Shown here: piece by piece, positions 8,773 through 17,991 of the stretch
How positions within the stretch are numbered: position 1 is the first letter of the stretch
How the letters are laid out: every line of letters begins with the position of its first letter
Assembly: GCA_017935365.1 (NCBI GenBank)
Contig: JAGBHT010000027.1
Location: 62,001 to 126,000, forward strand
Length of the DNA stretch: 64,000 nt
Direction of reading: 5' to 3'
Source: Ruminiclostridium sp.
Lineage (GTDB): Bacteria > Bacillota > Clostridia > Oscillospirales > Ruminococcaceae
Notes under the pieces: model-generated
What the model saw: the letters and a program-made list of their open reading frames with translations, nothing else
The model's database searches: none
What the model was told of the DNA's origin: nothing
Made by a program: the position numbers and the translations under genes

Positions 8773-9639
8773 TCATAATTGCTGTACTATAAAATGTACA
8801 GATTTTATTTTCTGTTGCTTTACGGCGCTGACTATTCTGTCGTGACCGCTGTAATCTTTAATAACCTGCGGTGTAAGTCCCGCTTTTTTGAATATCCCGC
8901 TCACAGCCTGTCCCTGTTCTTCGCCGATCTCTACTGCGAAAAGTCCTCCGACTGCAAGCTTTTCTTTCCACAGCGGCACAAGTCTGCGGTAAAAATCCAG
9001 TCCGTCCTCACCACCGTATAGTGCAAGCTCAGGCTCGAACGTTACTTCCTTTTGCAGAGTTTTCATATCCGCAGAAGATATATACGGCGGATTTGAAAGT
9101 ACGGCAGACAATGAATCATCGTCAAATCTGCCGAGTATATTTTCGTCAAATATATCGCCGTTTATCGCCGTGACAAGCTTTTCTGCCTTGTTTTCGGCTA
9201 TGTTTTTCAGAAAATAGCCGTATGCCTTGTCGGATATCTCTATCCCTGTAACTCCGACATTTGCTCCCAGTGCCGTTGTAACAGCTATACAGCCGCTTCC
9301 CGAGCATAAGTCGACCGCCTTACCGCCCGTCTTTTTAAGATGTCCGATAGCTGTATCGCACAGCAGTTCCGTTTCGGGACGGGGGATAAGCACGCCCTCT
9401 CCGACAAAATATTTTCTGCCGTAAAAGTCCCAGTTACCGAGAATGTACTGTAGCGGCTTGTCGGTTTTGCGCATATCAGCCTTTCTGACGCACTCTGTAA
9501 GCTCTGCTTCGGAAAGTTCCTCGAACGGCATTTTACCGCCGCTGATCTCATTTACGATCTGCCGTGCCTCAAAAGCCGCGTCATCGGTAATGCTTTCAAG
9601 CATATCGCTTATAAGCTTTACCGCCTGTCTGATTACCAC
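8773..9639 (-). CDS. prmC: Peptide chain release factor N5-glutamine methyltransferase PrmC
   Basis: SAM-dependent enzyme that methylates the Gln of the GGQ motif in release factors RF1 and RF2. The 288 residues show an N-terminal helical substrate-binding domain, the SAM-binding motif (VDLCSGSGCIAV) and the catalytic NPPY motif followed by ISSADM. The start is a GTG at 9637-9639 that lies inside the last codons of the upstream DUF1385 gene (7-base overlap), so the two are translationally coupled. This DUF1385-prmC order is conserved in many Clostridia and Bacilli. Confidence 0.93.
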   Translation of the reverse strand: MVIRQAVKLISDMLESITDDAAFEARQIVNEISGGKMPFEELSEAELTECVRKADMRKTDKPLQYILGNWDFYGRKYFVGEGVLIPRPETELLCDTAIGHLKKTGGKAVDLCSGSGCIAVTTALGANVGVTGIEISDKAYGYFLKNIAENKAEKLVTAINGDIFDENILGRFDDDSLSAVLSNPPYISSADMKTLQKEVTFEPELALYGGEDGLDFYRRLVPLWKEKLAVGGLFAVEIGEEQGQAVSGIFKKAGLTPQVIKDYSGHDRIVSAVKQQKIKSVHFIVQQL

Positions 9640-10688
9640 CTTGCGTCCTCCGCATTTTCGGGGAGAACGGGTTTCATAGAAGCAATAGCGACCTCTATCA
9701 TCTCATCGGCAGGCTCTTTTGTCGTAAGACGCTGGATAGCAAGTCCGGGAGCTGAAACTATCTTTGTAAACACGTTGTCATATTTTCCTGCGATACGGAT
9801 AAGCTCATAGGATATACCTACTACTATCGGAAGGAATATTATCTTACAGCATACTCTCAGCATATCGCCGATAAACTTTGATACGCCGAACGCCTCAATA
9901 AACATTTCGCTGTTTATGGGGAGCAGGGTATACACAAGTATGCTTATCGCAAGCGTCAGGAATATAAAGCTTGTGCCGCATCTGGGGTGGAAGCGCTTAT
10001 ACTTTCTTACGTTCTCTACAGTCAGCTCTTCGCCGTGTTCATAGCAGAATATCGTCTTGTGCTCAGCGCCGTGATACTGATACAGTCTTTTCATAGTCTT
10101 CATAAGTGAAGTCAGCCACAGATAGCCGACAAACAGAGCAATCTTAATAACACCCTCTGTCAGCGAGCGGAAAGCGGATATATCCGTATCCCCGAACAGC
10201 GTCTGTATGCCTGTAAAGATAAGGGTAGGCAGTATTACAAACAGCGCGACGGCAAGACCTACACCGAGAATACCGGATATTATAGCAACAGCAGTGGTCA
10301 GAGCGGCATTATCTCCGTCTTTCTTTTCGTCCTTTTTATCTTTTGGCTTTTTTTCGCTTGCGTTATCGGTAGGCTTGTCCTGCTCTTTTTCTTTTTTCTT
10401 CTTGTCCTTTTCGTCCTCTTCTTCGTCAAACATTCCGCTGACTTCACCCGATTTGTTCAGGTACTTGTAGCCGTCTGCCATCTGAGAAACAAAGTTCACG
10501 CAACCTCTGATAAACGGTGCTTTGTTATACCATTTCGGGGCTTTTCTGTCCCATACCTCGGTGTATATTTCTCTGTCGGGCTGACGTACAGCCATACAGC
10601 CCTTTTTCGGACCCAGCATCATAACGCCCTCAATGAGAGCCTGTCCGCCGACTTTTGTTTTGATTATCTCCTTGTTCTGTTCGCTCAT
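9633..10688 (-). CDS. DUF1385 (YqhQ-type) membrane protein
   Basis: A 351-residue integral membrane protein beginning with the family signature GGQALIEGVMMLGP. Four to five membrane segments lie between residues about 130 and 290, including the conserved HHRCGT-like block (here RFHPRCGTSFIF). The biochemical function of the family is not established. Residues about 88-130 are a highly charged Glu/Lys/Asp insertion not expected in the core domain, probably a disordered cytosolic loop. It overlaps prmC by 7 bases and follows the histidine kinase gene by 12 bases. Confidence 0.88.
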   Translation of the reverse strand: MSEQNKEIIKTKVGGQALIEGVMMLGPKKGCMAVRQPDREIYTEVWDRKAPKWYNKAPFIRGCVNFVSQMADGYKYLNKSGEVSGMFDEEEDEKDKKKKEKEQDKPTDNASEKKPKDKKDEKKDGDNAALTTAVAIISGILGVGLAVALFVILPTLIFTGIQTLFGDTDISAFRSLTEGVIKIALFVGYLWLTSLMKTMKRLYQYHGAEHKTIFCYEHGEELTVENVRKYKRFHPRCGTSFIFLTLAISILVYTLLPINSEMFIEAFGVSKFIGDMLRVCCKIIFLPIVVGISYELIRIAGKYDNVFTKIVSAPGLAIQRLTTKEPADEMIEVAIASMKPVLPENAEDARW

Positions 10689-10700
10689 ATCCAGCCTTTC

Positions 10701-12128
10701 TTATTGTTCGTCCTTTTTTGCTATCGGCAGTGTGATCACTACCCTTGTATATCTTCCGAGCTCGCTTTCTATATCAAGCGTTCCGCCGTGTGCCGCCACT
10801 ATCTCGTCAGCTACCGCAAGACCTATTCCCGATCCCCTTACCGTGTTGTTCGCCTTATAGAATTTGGCTTTTACCTTGGGCAGGTCGGATCCGGCAATGC
10901 CGCAGCCGTCATCTTCAACGGTAATGATGACCGAGTCGGGGGTCACTGCGGTGGCAACTATGATATGTCCGTTTTCGGCAGAGTATTTTATAGCGTTGTC
11001 TATTATATTTATAAACACCTGTCTTATACGGTTTCTGTCACCGAAGATAGTAACTATCTCCTGCGGTTCGTCGTACAGCAGTGTTTTATTTTCCTGTCTT
11101 GCTTTTTCGGAGTATATAATTACGGCGTCGGTAAGCTCGGCAAATACGTCCATATTCGCTTTGCTCAGGTTGAACCTGCCGCCCTGTATCCTGGAGAAGT
11201 CAAGAAGTTCTTCAACCATGTTGGAAAGTCTTTCGGATTCTTCCGCAATGACGCGCATACCTTTTTTTGCGGTTTCCTTATCATTCGGGCTTGCGGCAAT
11301 TGTTTCGCTCCAGCCTTTTATCGCCGTCAGCGGGGTGCGCAGTTCGTGCGATACGGAAGAGATGAAGTCGTTCTTTATCTTCTCAGAGTTTTCAAGCTCG
11401 TCCGCCATATAGTTGAACACATGGCACAGCTCGCCGAGCTCATCATCGGTGGTTTCCTCAATATGCACTCCGAAGTCGCCCTTTGCTATCTTTCGCGCAT
11501 TTGCACTGATAAGTCTTAGCGGCATTACTATAGACTTTATGAAGTAAAGTCCGAGTACCAACATAAGTATTATGATAGCTCCGCTTATCGCTATTATGAA
11601 GATCATGATCACGCCGAGTTGTTTATCTACCTTTGAAAGCGAGGTTATGACCCTTACCGCGCTGTAGTTGTCGTTTCCTGTTTCAAGCAGTCCCGTGACA
11701 GCCATGACCTTTTCACCGTTGCTCTGATAGCCGCTGTAAACACCTATGCCGCTGTCGCTTTTTACAGCGCTGTCATAGTCGGGCATATCATAGGAGTTGC
11801 TCGGCTCGAATCCGCTCGACGTTATTACGACCTTGCCACCGGAGTTTATCATCATAAGCTCCATACGGTCTTTTTTGGTGAAACTTTCAACGGTATCGCG
11901 TATCTCGTTTGAATAGTTAGTGCCGTTTCCCGTCGAACTGCTGTTGTAGTACCGTGTAAGCACGGTGGATACAACATTGAGTTCACTGCGGAGCGTCTGC
12001 TCGACCGTACTGTAAAAGTACGCCCTGAATATGCAGTACATAACTATATCAAGCAGTACCAGAACTATAACTACCGCGCTGAAGCTTTTGAGAAACCAGC
12101 GGTTAGCTATCGTCGTGCGTCTTGCCAA
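10701..12128 (-). CDS. Sensor histidine kinase
   Basis: Membrane sensor kinase of a two-component system. Two transmembrane helices flank an extracytoplasmic domain of about 130 residues, followed by a HAMP linker, a HisKA domain with the phospho-accepting His261 in SHELRTP, and a HATPase domain with N (NIIDNAIKYS), G1 (DDGCGI) and G2 (GSGIGLAV) boxes. I prefer the TTG start at 12126-12128 because a perfect GGAGG lies 8 bases upstream and it begins 19 bases after the response-regulator stop; the alternative ATG at 12176 overlaps the regulator gene and lacks a ribosome binding site. This gives 475 residues. The signal sensed is unknown. Confidence 0.92.
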   Translation of the reverse strand: MARRTTIANRWFLKSFSAVVIVLVLLDIVMYCIFRAYFYSTVEQTLRSELNVVSTVLTRYYNSSSTGNGTNYSNEIRDTVESFTKKDRMELMMINSGGKVVITSSGFEPSNSYDMPDYDSAVKSDSGIGVYSGYQSNGEKVMAVTGLLETGNDNYSAVRVITSLSKVDKQLGVIMIFIIAISGAIIILMLVLGLYFIKSIVMPLRLISANARKIAKGDFGVHIEETTDDELGELCHVFNYMADELENSEKIKNDFISSVSHELRTPLTAIKGWSETIAASPNDKETAKKGMRVIAEESERLSNMVEELLDFSRIQGGRFNLSKANMDVFAELTDAVIIYSEKARQENKTLLYDEPQEIVTIFGDRNRIRQVFINIIDNAIKYSAENGHIIVATAVTPDSVIITVEDDGCGIAGSDLPKVKAKFYKANNTVRGSGIGLAVADEIVAAHGGTLDIESELGRYTRVVITLPIAKKDEQ

Positions 12129-12147
12129 AGCCTTTACCTCCGTTTGT

Positions 12148-12882
12148 TTATCCGTTGAACTCGCCTGCGGCGGCAAGCTCGTCTACGCACCACTTATAGC
12201 CGTAGCCCCATATGGTGGTTATGTATCTCGGATTTGACGGGTCTTCTTCTATCTTCATTCTCAGCCGCCTTATGTTGACATCGACAATCTTATCATCGCC
12301 GTAATAGTCCTCGCCCCATATGCGGGTAAGTATGCTCTTGCGGTCAAGTGCAGAGCCGCTGTTTTCCATAAAGTATTCAAGCAACTGATATTCTACCTGG
12401 GTTATTTCTATTCCTACACCGTTCTTTGTAAAAATGCGGCTCTTTGTATTTATCGAGAACGGTCCGGAGATAAGTGTTCTGCCTTCGTCCTCAGGGGGTC
12501 TTGCTACACTCAGGCTTACCCTGCGGTATACCGCATCTACCCTTGCGACAAGCTCGGACGGTGAGAACGGCTTTGTAACATAGTCGTCGGCTCCCTGTGT
12601 AAGACAGCGGATCTTGTCTACCTCCTGGCTCTTTGCGGAGAGCATAATGATGCCCATGGTATCGCTCTTCTGCCTCAGCCAGCGGCAAAGCTCACTGCCG
12701 TCCATGCCGGGCATCATTATATCAAGCAGTGCGACATCGATAAGTCCGCCGTAGTGCACATATGCTTCCATAGCCTGGGCGGCGTTGCTGACATCTATAA
12801 CGTCATATCCGCTGCGTTTGAGGTTTATTACGACAAAATCCCTTATTGCGTCTTCATCTTCACAAACGAGTATTCTTTTCAT
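12148..12882 (-). CDS. OmpR/PhoB-family response regulator
   Basis: Cytosolic transcription factor of 244 residues. The receiver domain has the acidic pair (CEDED), phospho-acceptor Asp54 (LLDIMMPG) and conserved Thr/Lys (LSAKS). The C-terminal winged-helix domain is of the OmpR type, with RIWGEDYYGDDKIVDVNIRRLRMK as two near-diagnostic adjoining segments and an ITTIWGYGYKW end. It is the partner of the kinase 19 bases downstream. The start has AAAGGCAGG upstream. Targets cannot be told; the lipoprotein and membrane protein genes upstream in the same run may belong to its circuit. Confidence 0.93.
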   Translation of the reverse strand: MKRILVCEDEDAIRDFVVINLKRSGYDVIDVSNAAQAMEAYVHYGGLIDVALLDIMMPGMDGSELCRWLRQKSDTMGIIMLSAKSQEVDKIRCLTQGADDYVTKPFSPSELVARVDAVYRRVSLSVARPPEDEGRTLISGPFSINTKSRIFTKNGVGIEITQVEYQLLEYFMENSGSALDRKSILTRIWGEDYYGDDKIVDVNIRRLRMKIEEDPSNPRYITTIWGYGYKWCVDELAAAGEFNG

Positions 12883-12915
12883 ATGTTTACCTGCCTTTCA
12901 CTATGCCGTTTCGGC

Positions 12916-14385
12916 TTAATTTCCCCTGCTGAGCAGTGCCGTGTCGCTTTCATATCCTTCCGGACGTACTTTGAGCGCCGCGTCTATTTCATCATCGGTA
13001 AGCGACAGCCCCTCGTACATAATGCTCTTATAGTATATCGTCTTTTCGCTGTCGTCCGAAAACAGTCTGAAACCGTCGCGCAGTGCCGACTGTGTATCCG
13101 GTTCGCTCTGAGCCGACGTGTCGTTTTTGATCACGGTTTTTATTGTAAGCAGAGCGTACTCGTTTTCTTTCAGATCACCCTCGTGCTTCCAGAATGTGAC
13201 CGAGTTGTCTTCTGTGTTGACGGTCGCAGTTACCATACCTACCCATCTTCCGGGGAAGGTGAGCATGAAGTTTCTTTGCGGGTCAACGAAGGTATATGCC
13301 GTGAGGTCTATCTTGTTGCAGTTCTGCTTGTACCAGCGGACTGCGCATATCTGTTCGGGGAATGAGAGATTTTCATATCCGGGGAGCGGTGATGTCGCAG
13401 GGATATCTATTATTCCGTCACCGTCAATGTCCTGCGAACGCAGTTTAGGCGTATAGCTGTTAATGTGACGTGAATAGTTGGTGTCCGCACCGTCCCTCAC
13501 TGTCGTTTCGGCTGTTGCAAATGAGCTTCCGTTATAATACAGTACGCTTGTACCGTAATAGTTTTCCGAAATGAGATAGTCAACTGCTATACACGGCATT
13601 TTCTTTCCGAGTAAAAGGCAGTTTGCAGAGGTTATCCTGTCAAAATCGGTAACTCCGTTTCCGAATGACAACACCGGGTATATCATACCGAGTGTCTTAC
13701 CGTCGCTACAGCCGTAGACGGTCATATTACCGCTCTTCTTTGCACCGTCACGGTTGAAGCAGGCGAGGTATTCGCCGCTTTCGGTCAGGTTGTCAAGCAT
13801 TATATATGATGAATATCCGACAGTGCCGAGCTGTGTTGCAACGCCGTTTTCATAGTCGATAACAGACATTATCTTGTCGGAAGAGCCGAGGACGGAGTAG
13901 CTTATAAGCAGTTTTTCCTTATCCGAGCCGAGCTTTGAAAAAGCAACGCTTTCGACTTCCGTACCTGCGGCAGGAAGCTCATAGGTCGCCTTCCAGTCGC
14001 CGTTTTCGTCCTTGTCAAGGAAGCTTACACGCAGGTTTCCGACTGCATTTCCTTCCTGTGCGCCGGGTTCCTTTGCCGCGTCTGTCTTGTTCTGCTCATA
14101 GAACACTATCGCCTCATCGGTGGGTTCATCATCTATATTGTGGATTACAAATGCACTGCGGTATTCTCCGGTATGGGGATAACGCAAATCAACCCTGCCC
14201 GCACTTGCGGTCAGGGCATTGTATATTTCATTTTGTTCGTCGGTAAGTCTGGGAGAAGCCAGAAGGTCGCCTGCCGAAAATGAGCCCGAACAGCCGCAGA
14301 GTGCAGAAATAAAGCACACCAGCGCCGTAAGCCCTGCTGTTTTTCTGAGTATTTTATTAAGACGTAGTATAGTGATGTTTTTCAT
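12916..14385 (-). CDS. Putative lipoprotein of unknown function with a calcium-loop-like repeat
   Basis: A 489-residue exported protein. The signal peptide ends in a lipobox-like LCGC at about residues 29-32, so it is probably lipid-anchored to the outer face of the membrane. The body is beta-rich, and a DIDGDGIID segment at about two thirds of the length resembles the DxDxDG calcium loops of FG-GAP/VCBS or dockerin-like folds. I do not recognise a named family. It is 33 bases upstream of the response-regulator gene and 17 bases after a membrane-protein gene, so it may be a sensory or accessory component of that two-component system. Confidence 0.75.
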   Translation of the reverse strand: MKNITILRLNKILRKTAGLTALVCFISALCGCSGSFSAGDLLASPRLTDEQNEIYNALTASAGRVDLRYPHTGEYRSAFVIHNIDDEPTDEAIVFYEQNKTDAAKEPGAQEGNAVGNLRVSFLDKDENGDWKATYELPAAGTEVESVAFSKLGSDKEKLLISYSVLGSSDKIMSVIDYENGVATQLGTVGYSSYIMLDNLTESGEYLACFNRDGAKKSGNMTVYGCSDGKTLGMIYPVLSFGNGVTDFDRITSANCLLLGKKMPCIAVDYLISENYYGTSVLYYNGSSFATAETTVRDGADTNYSRHINSYTPKLRSQDIDGDGIIDIPATSPLPGYENLSFPEQICAVRWYKQNCNKIDLTAYTFVDPQRNFMLTFPGRWVGMVTATVNTEDNSVTFWKHEGDLKENEYALLTIKTVIKNDTSAQSEPDTQSALRDGFRLFSDDSEKTIYYKSIMYEGLSLTDDEIDAALKVRPEGYESDTALLSRGN

Positions 14386-14402
14386 TTTTTCTCCTCGGGC
14401 GC

Positions 14403-15302
14403 TTACTCGGTGTCCTGCTTGTCGCTTTCAGGGGCGGTTTCTTCCGGTGCGATAACGTCCTGCTCCGAAGCAGATCCGCCGTCTGTGATCGCGGGAACTG
14501 TCTTTTTCGAGAACTGCACTATACCTGCAAGCACTGCGGGTACAAATGCGGTGATTATAAGTTCAAGGTCGGGTACGTCAATAAGCTGTGTCCACTTTTC
14601 GGGAACTGTTACCGCAAGCGCAAAACAGCTTATAAGATAAGCGGCAGAGCACGCTCCGCTGAAATATCCCGAAGCGATGAGCGCTGTTCTTGTGAATTTC
14701 TTTTCGCCGCCGCACATAAATCTGCCCATATTTATCCAGAAGAGTATTGTCAGGATATAGAATAGCATAAGCATAAGCTTTTGCGGCATACCGGTTATTA
14801 TCGGACTGCTGAGATAGAATCTTACGGCTACTATCAGATAGTTGATGATTATGAACACTGCGCTTATGCACTGTGCGGGGACTATCTTTGAAGACGACAT
14901 TATCGTCATACCGCCTGCAAGATATGCTATACAGCCGGCAAGCGATGTTATCGTGTATATTCCGACAGTTCCTGCGGAAAAGTCGTTTATAACCGGCAGT
15001 ATCCACGCCGCGCCTGCGAGTATCATTACAATACCCACGGCGGTACAGCTTTTTGCGGAAAGCTCCGCGGCTGTTTTGGGCTGAGAGTTTTTGATGTCAA
15101 AGAAAGCGAGAATGCTTATCGCTACAGCCGACACTATAAGCAGTATATGGTATGCTGTGTTAAGAACCTCGCTTCCCGCCGCGTAGAGATTGGACGGATA
15201 TTCTGTACCTGTATTGAGCTGGATTATTCTCAGTACGGTAAGTACAACGGCGGATATAATTCCTGCCGATATTGCCTTTTTATCGGAAAGTATGCCTTTC
15301 AT
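14403..15302 (-). CDS. Polytopic membrane protein of unknown function
   Basis: A 299-residue protein with about eight hydrophobic helices and an acidic, charged C-terminal tail of about 30 residues. I do not recognise a family. The ATG at 15300-15302 has GAAAGG 7 bases upstream and is preferred over a TTG 15 bases earlier that overlaps this ribosome binding site. It lies between citrate synthase (29 bases upstream) and the lipoprotein gene (17 bases downstream). Confidence 0.75.
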   Translation of the reverse strand: MKGILSDKKAISAGIISAVVLTVLRIIQLNTGTEYPSNLYAAGSEVLNTAYHILLIVSAVAISILAFFDIKNSQPKTAAELSAKSCTAVGIVMILAGAAWILPVINDFSAGTVGIYTITSLAGCIAYLAGGMTIMSSSKIVPAQCISAVFIIINYLIVAVRFYLSSPIITGMPQKLMLMLFYILTILFWINMGRFMCGGEKKFTRTALIASGYFSGACSAAYLISCFALAVTVPEKWTQLIDVPDLELIITAFVPAVLAGIVQFSKKTVPAITDGGSASEQDVIAPEETAPESDKQDTE

Positions 15303-15331
15303 TGTTGCGCCTTTCAATTGTTCTTATATAA

Positions 15332-16672
15332 TCAGCGCTGGTCAAGAGCAACGTAATCCCTGTTCTTGATGAGCGTTCTGTAGGCAGGACGCATGATACG
15401 CTTGCCGTTTTCTATTTCTTCCATTCTGTGAGCGCACCAGCCGGGCATTCTTGCACAGGCGAAAAGTGCGGTGTACATTTCAACGGGTATGCCGAGGAAC
15501 TTGTAAACAAGACCCGAGTACATATCAACGTTTGCACACATTGTTTTTACATCTCCCTTATTCTTTGCAAACAGCTGGGGAGTAAGACGCTCTATAGTGT
15601 CAAGCAGTCTGAACTCGGCTTCCATCTCTGTGCCCTTTGCGAGCTTGAGAGCGGCTTTCTTGAGCTGTACTGCTCTGGGGTCGGACAAGGTATATACTGC
15701 GTGACCCATACCGTAGATAAGACCGCTGTGGTCGTTTTCTTCCTTGTTGAGTATCTTTGTCAGGAAGTCTGCAACTTCACCCTCGTTCTCCCAGTTCTTT
15801 ACGCCGTTTTCAATGCAGTTGAGCATTTCCATGACCTTAATGTTTGCACCGCCGTGACGGGGTCCCTTAAGTGCCGATATAGCGGAAGCGTAAGCCGCAT
15901 AAGCGTCTGTACCTGTCGAGGTTACGCAACGGCAGGTAAATGTCGAGTTGTTACCGCCGCCGTGCTCTGCGTGGAGCATAAGGCACAGGTCGAGGAGCTT
16001 TGCCTCTTCCTTTGTATATTCACGGTTGTCACGCAGAGTAGACAGAATGCTCTCTGCAAGGCTTTCGTCAAGGTTTATCGGGTGCATTACCATACTTGAG
16101 TTATAGAGGTAACGGCGCATTACCTGATAAGCGCCTACCATTATAGCGGGCAGTCTTGCAATGACAGAGATAGCCTTGAGCATTTCGCTTTCCATGCTCT
16201 TGTTTTCGGGTTCTTTGTCATATGTATAAAGTGCAAGTACCGACTGTGCCATCTTGTTCATTATGTTTGATGACGGGCAACGCATAAGTACGTCCTCTGC
16301 AAAGTAGGGGGGCAGAGTGCGGTAGTGTGTAACTATCTTCTTGAAATCCTCAAGGTGTTCCTTATCGGGCAGGTTTCCGAAAAGAAGAAGGTAGGCTGTT
16401 TCCTCAAAGCCGTATCTTCCGTCCTTTTCAACGCCGTTAACGAGGTCGCAGATATCATAACCTCTGTATATCAGCTGACCGGGAGCGGGGCGCTTTTCAC
16501 CCTCGTCGATAACGTAGCCGTGTACACAGCATATATTTGTAAGACCTACAACAACACCGCTTCCATCGTTGTTACGAAGTCCTCTCTTTACGTTGTACTT
16601 GTCATATAATCTCGGATCTATCGCCGTCTGTATCTTGTAGTCGCGGCAAAGCTTCTGAAATCGCTCGTTCAT
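15332..16672 (-). CDS. gltA: Citrate synthase
   Basis: Condenses acetyl-CoA and oxaloacetate to citrate; in an anaerobe of this kind it most likely feeds an incomplete cycle toward 2-oxoglutarate and glutamate. The 446 residues have the catalytic trio expected for the family: His237 (HAEHGGGNNS), His324 (GMGHAVYTLSDPR) and Asp383 (NVDMYSGLVY). A 2-methylcitrate synthase cannot be excluded by sequence, but no propionate genes are nearby. The ATG lies shortly after AGAAAGGAA. It is the first gene of the minus-strand run and is divergent from the SpoIID-like gene. Confidence 0.92.
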   Translation of the reverse strand: MNERFQKLCRDYKIQTAIDPRLYDKYNVKRGLRNNDGSGVVVGLTNICCVHGYVIDEGEKRPAPGQLIYRGYDICDLVNGVEKDGRYGFEETAYLLLFGNLPDKEHLEDFKKIVTHYRTLPPYFAEDVLMRCPSSNIMNKMAQSVLALYTYDKEPENKSMESEMLKAISVIARLPAIMVGAYQVMRRYLYNSSMVMHPINLDESLAESILSTLRDNREYTKEEAKLLDLCLMLHAEHGGGNNSTFTCRCVTSTGTDAYAAYASAISALKGPRHGGANIKVMEMLNCIENGVKNWENEGEVADFLTKILNKEENDHSGLIYGMGHAVYTLSDPRAVQLKKAALKLAKGTEMEAEFRLLDTIERLTPQLFAKNKGDVKTMCANVDMYSGLVYKFLGIPVEMYTALFACARMPGWCAHRMEEIENGKRIMRPAYRTLIKNRDYVALDQR

Positions 16673-16834
16673 ATATGTATTCCTTTCTTTGTACGTTTAT
16701 AATAGCCTCGCATATTCTATACCGTAAAAACGGTGAATATAATGAATTACGGACGAACCGGTTTACCGAAGCGTCTATTCCTTATTATTATACTCTATTT
16801 CATCTGATAAGTCAAGAAAGGAAAAAACGGCGCA

Positions 16835-17731
16835 ATGAAAAAGAAATATCTGTATCTGCTGATAGCAGGGCTTGTGCTAATCGCCGCATTGCCAGTAATT
16901 ATACTGCTGTGTTTTTCGGCAAGGACCGAGCAGACAAGACCGCAGACGGTAATATATTGTAACACGGAATATGCGTATAAGGAATTTCTTACCGGTTGTG
17001 TGCTGAGTGAGCTGAAAATGCTTGACAGTCCGCCCGATGATGAAGATACAGAGGGGATAAATGCAGTAGCAATGGCGCTTGATTGTTCGGCAAGGTATCT
17101 GCTGAAAACGGGCAAAGCGCTTGACAGCGGATATCCCCGGCTTGATTATATGGACGAAAGGGAGGGGCTTGCGCATTTCGGGGCGGAGCTTCCGACCTAC
17201 AGAAAATATGCGGAAAAGTCCGCAGAATATGCCATATCGCAGAACTTCACCGCAGACGGTAAAGCCGTTTTTCTGCCCGTCTGCCGCATTTCATCGGGAG
17301 CTATGATCTCGCCGGACGACTGTAAAAATCCGTATGTGAAAAAGCTTTACTGCGAAAAGGACAAGACTGCGGATTATTATATCGGAAGTTGTCAGCTTAC
17401 AGCGGACGGCATAGCCGAGATAATGCTGACGGCGTACCCGTCGCTTATTATTCCGCCCGATGAATCAAAGTGGATAAGCAATATAAACCGTGACAGTGAC
17501 GGAAATGTGCTAGGGTTGAATGTATGCGGTATAAATATGTCGTGCGAGGAGTTCAGACGGTTGTTTGATATTCGTTCTCCCTCGTTTGATATAAGCTATA
17601 CGCAAAGGCTGTACAGCTTTACGACAAGGGGGGATGGGTGCAACAGCGGAATGAGTGTATATTCGGCGTTGAAGCTTTCGGAAAGAGGCTATACTTCTGA
17701 GCAAATTTTGATGGAATTTTACAATTTGTAG
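16835..17731 (+). CDS. Divergent SpoIID/LytB-like exported protein
   Basis: A 298-residue protein with an N-terminal membrane or signal segment (about residues 4-28). The rest aligns by eye with SpoIID, a lytic transglycosylase used in engulfment: YKEFLTGCVLSEL matches the block that carries the catalytic Glu, NAVAMALDCSARYLL matches the KAQAVAARTY block, and the C-terminal GMSVYSALKLSERGYTSEQI matches the GMSQYGA...GYTYEQIL block. The usual GHGVGMSQ motif is degenerate (here CNSGMSV), so activity is uncertain. It could be a paralogue with an altered role. The ribosome binding site is AAAGGAAA. Confidence 0.6.
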   Translation: MKKKYLYLLIAGLVLIAALPVIILLCFSARTEQTRPQTVIYCNTEYAYKEFLTGCVLSELKMLDSPPDDEDTEGINAVAMALDCSARYLLKTGKALDSGYPRLDYMDEREGLAHFGAELPTYRKYAEKSAEYAISQNFTADGKAVFLPVCRISSGAMISPDDCKNPYVKKLYCEKDKTADYYIGSCQLTADGIAEIMLTAYPSLIIPPDESKWISNINRDSDGNVLGLNVCGINMSCEEFRRLFDIRSPSFDISYTQRLYSFTTRGDGCNSGMSVYSALKLSERGYTSEQILMEFYNL

Positions 17732-17940
17732 AATTCTGCACATTCTCAGAACTTGCACCTTTGTCGTTATGCCCAAAGCTACAGTATACAGACAACACCC
17801 TTGTCGCTTTATGAACGTTTTGTTTGTTTTACAATATATAGCAAATTGCCAACACCCTTTTTCGAGGCGAGGCAAGAATGAAGGTGCTTGGCAAGAAATC
17901 GTAGCTCTTTTACAGTGTCGGAGTAAGTTATAAAACAACA

Positions 17941-17960
17941 GCCACGGTTTTTGCCGTGGC
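17941..17960. terminator. Hairpin terminator downstream of the MATE gene and tandem repeat
   Basis: GCCACGG (17941-17947) pairs with CCGTGGC (17954-17960). Read on the minus strand the stem is followed by TGTTGTTTT, so it probably ends the MATE transcript; it may also act on the + strand gene. The rest of 17732-17990 shows nothing gene-like. Confidence 0.65.
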
Positions 17961-17991
17961 ATAACATAATAATTAATTTTCTGTTTATATC

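Noticed and set aside
8709..8790. LexA (SOS) operator upstream of recA
   Set aside because: No GAAC-N4-GTTC type site is visible; the -35 element is also poor, so no promoter was called.
10704..11519. Plus-strand frame of 271 residues opposite the histidine kinase
   Set aside because: Antisense to conserved kinase domains and with no recognisable domain; composition is typical of reverse-strand shadows in this genome.
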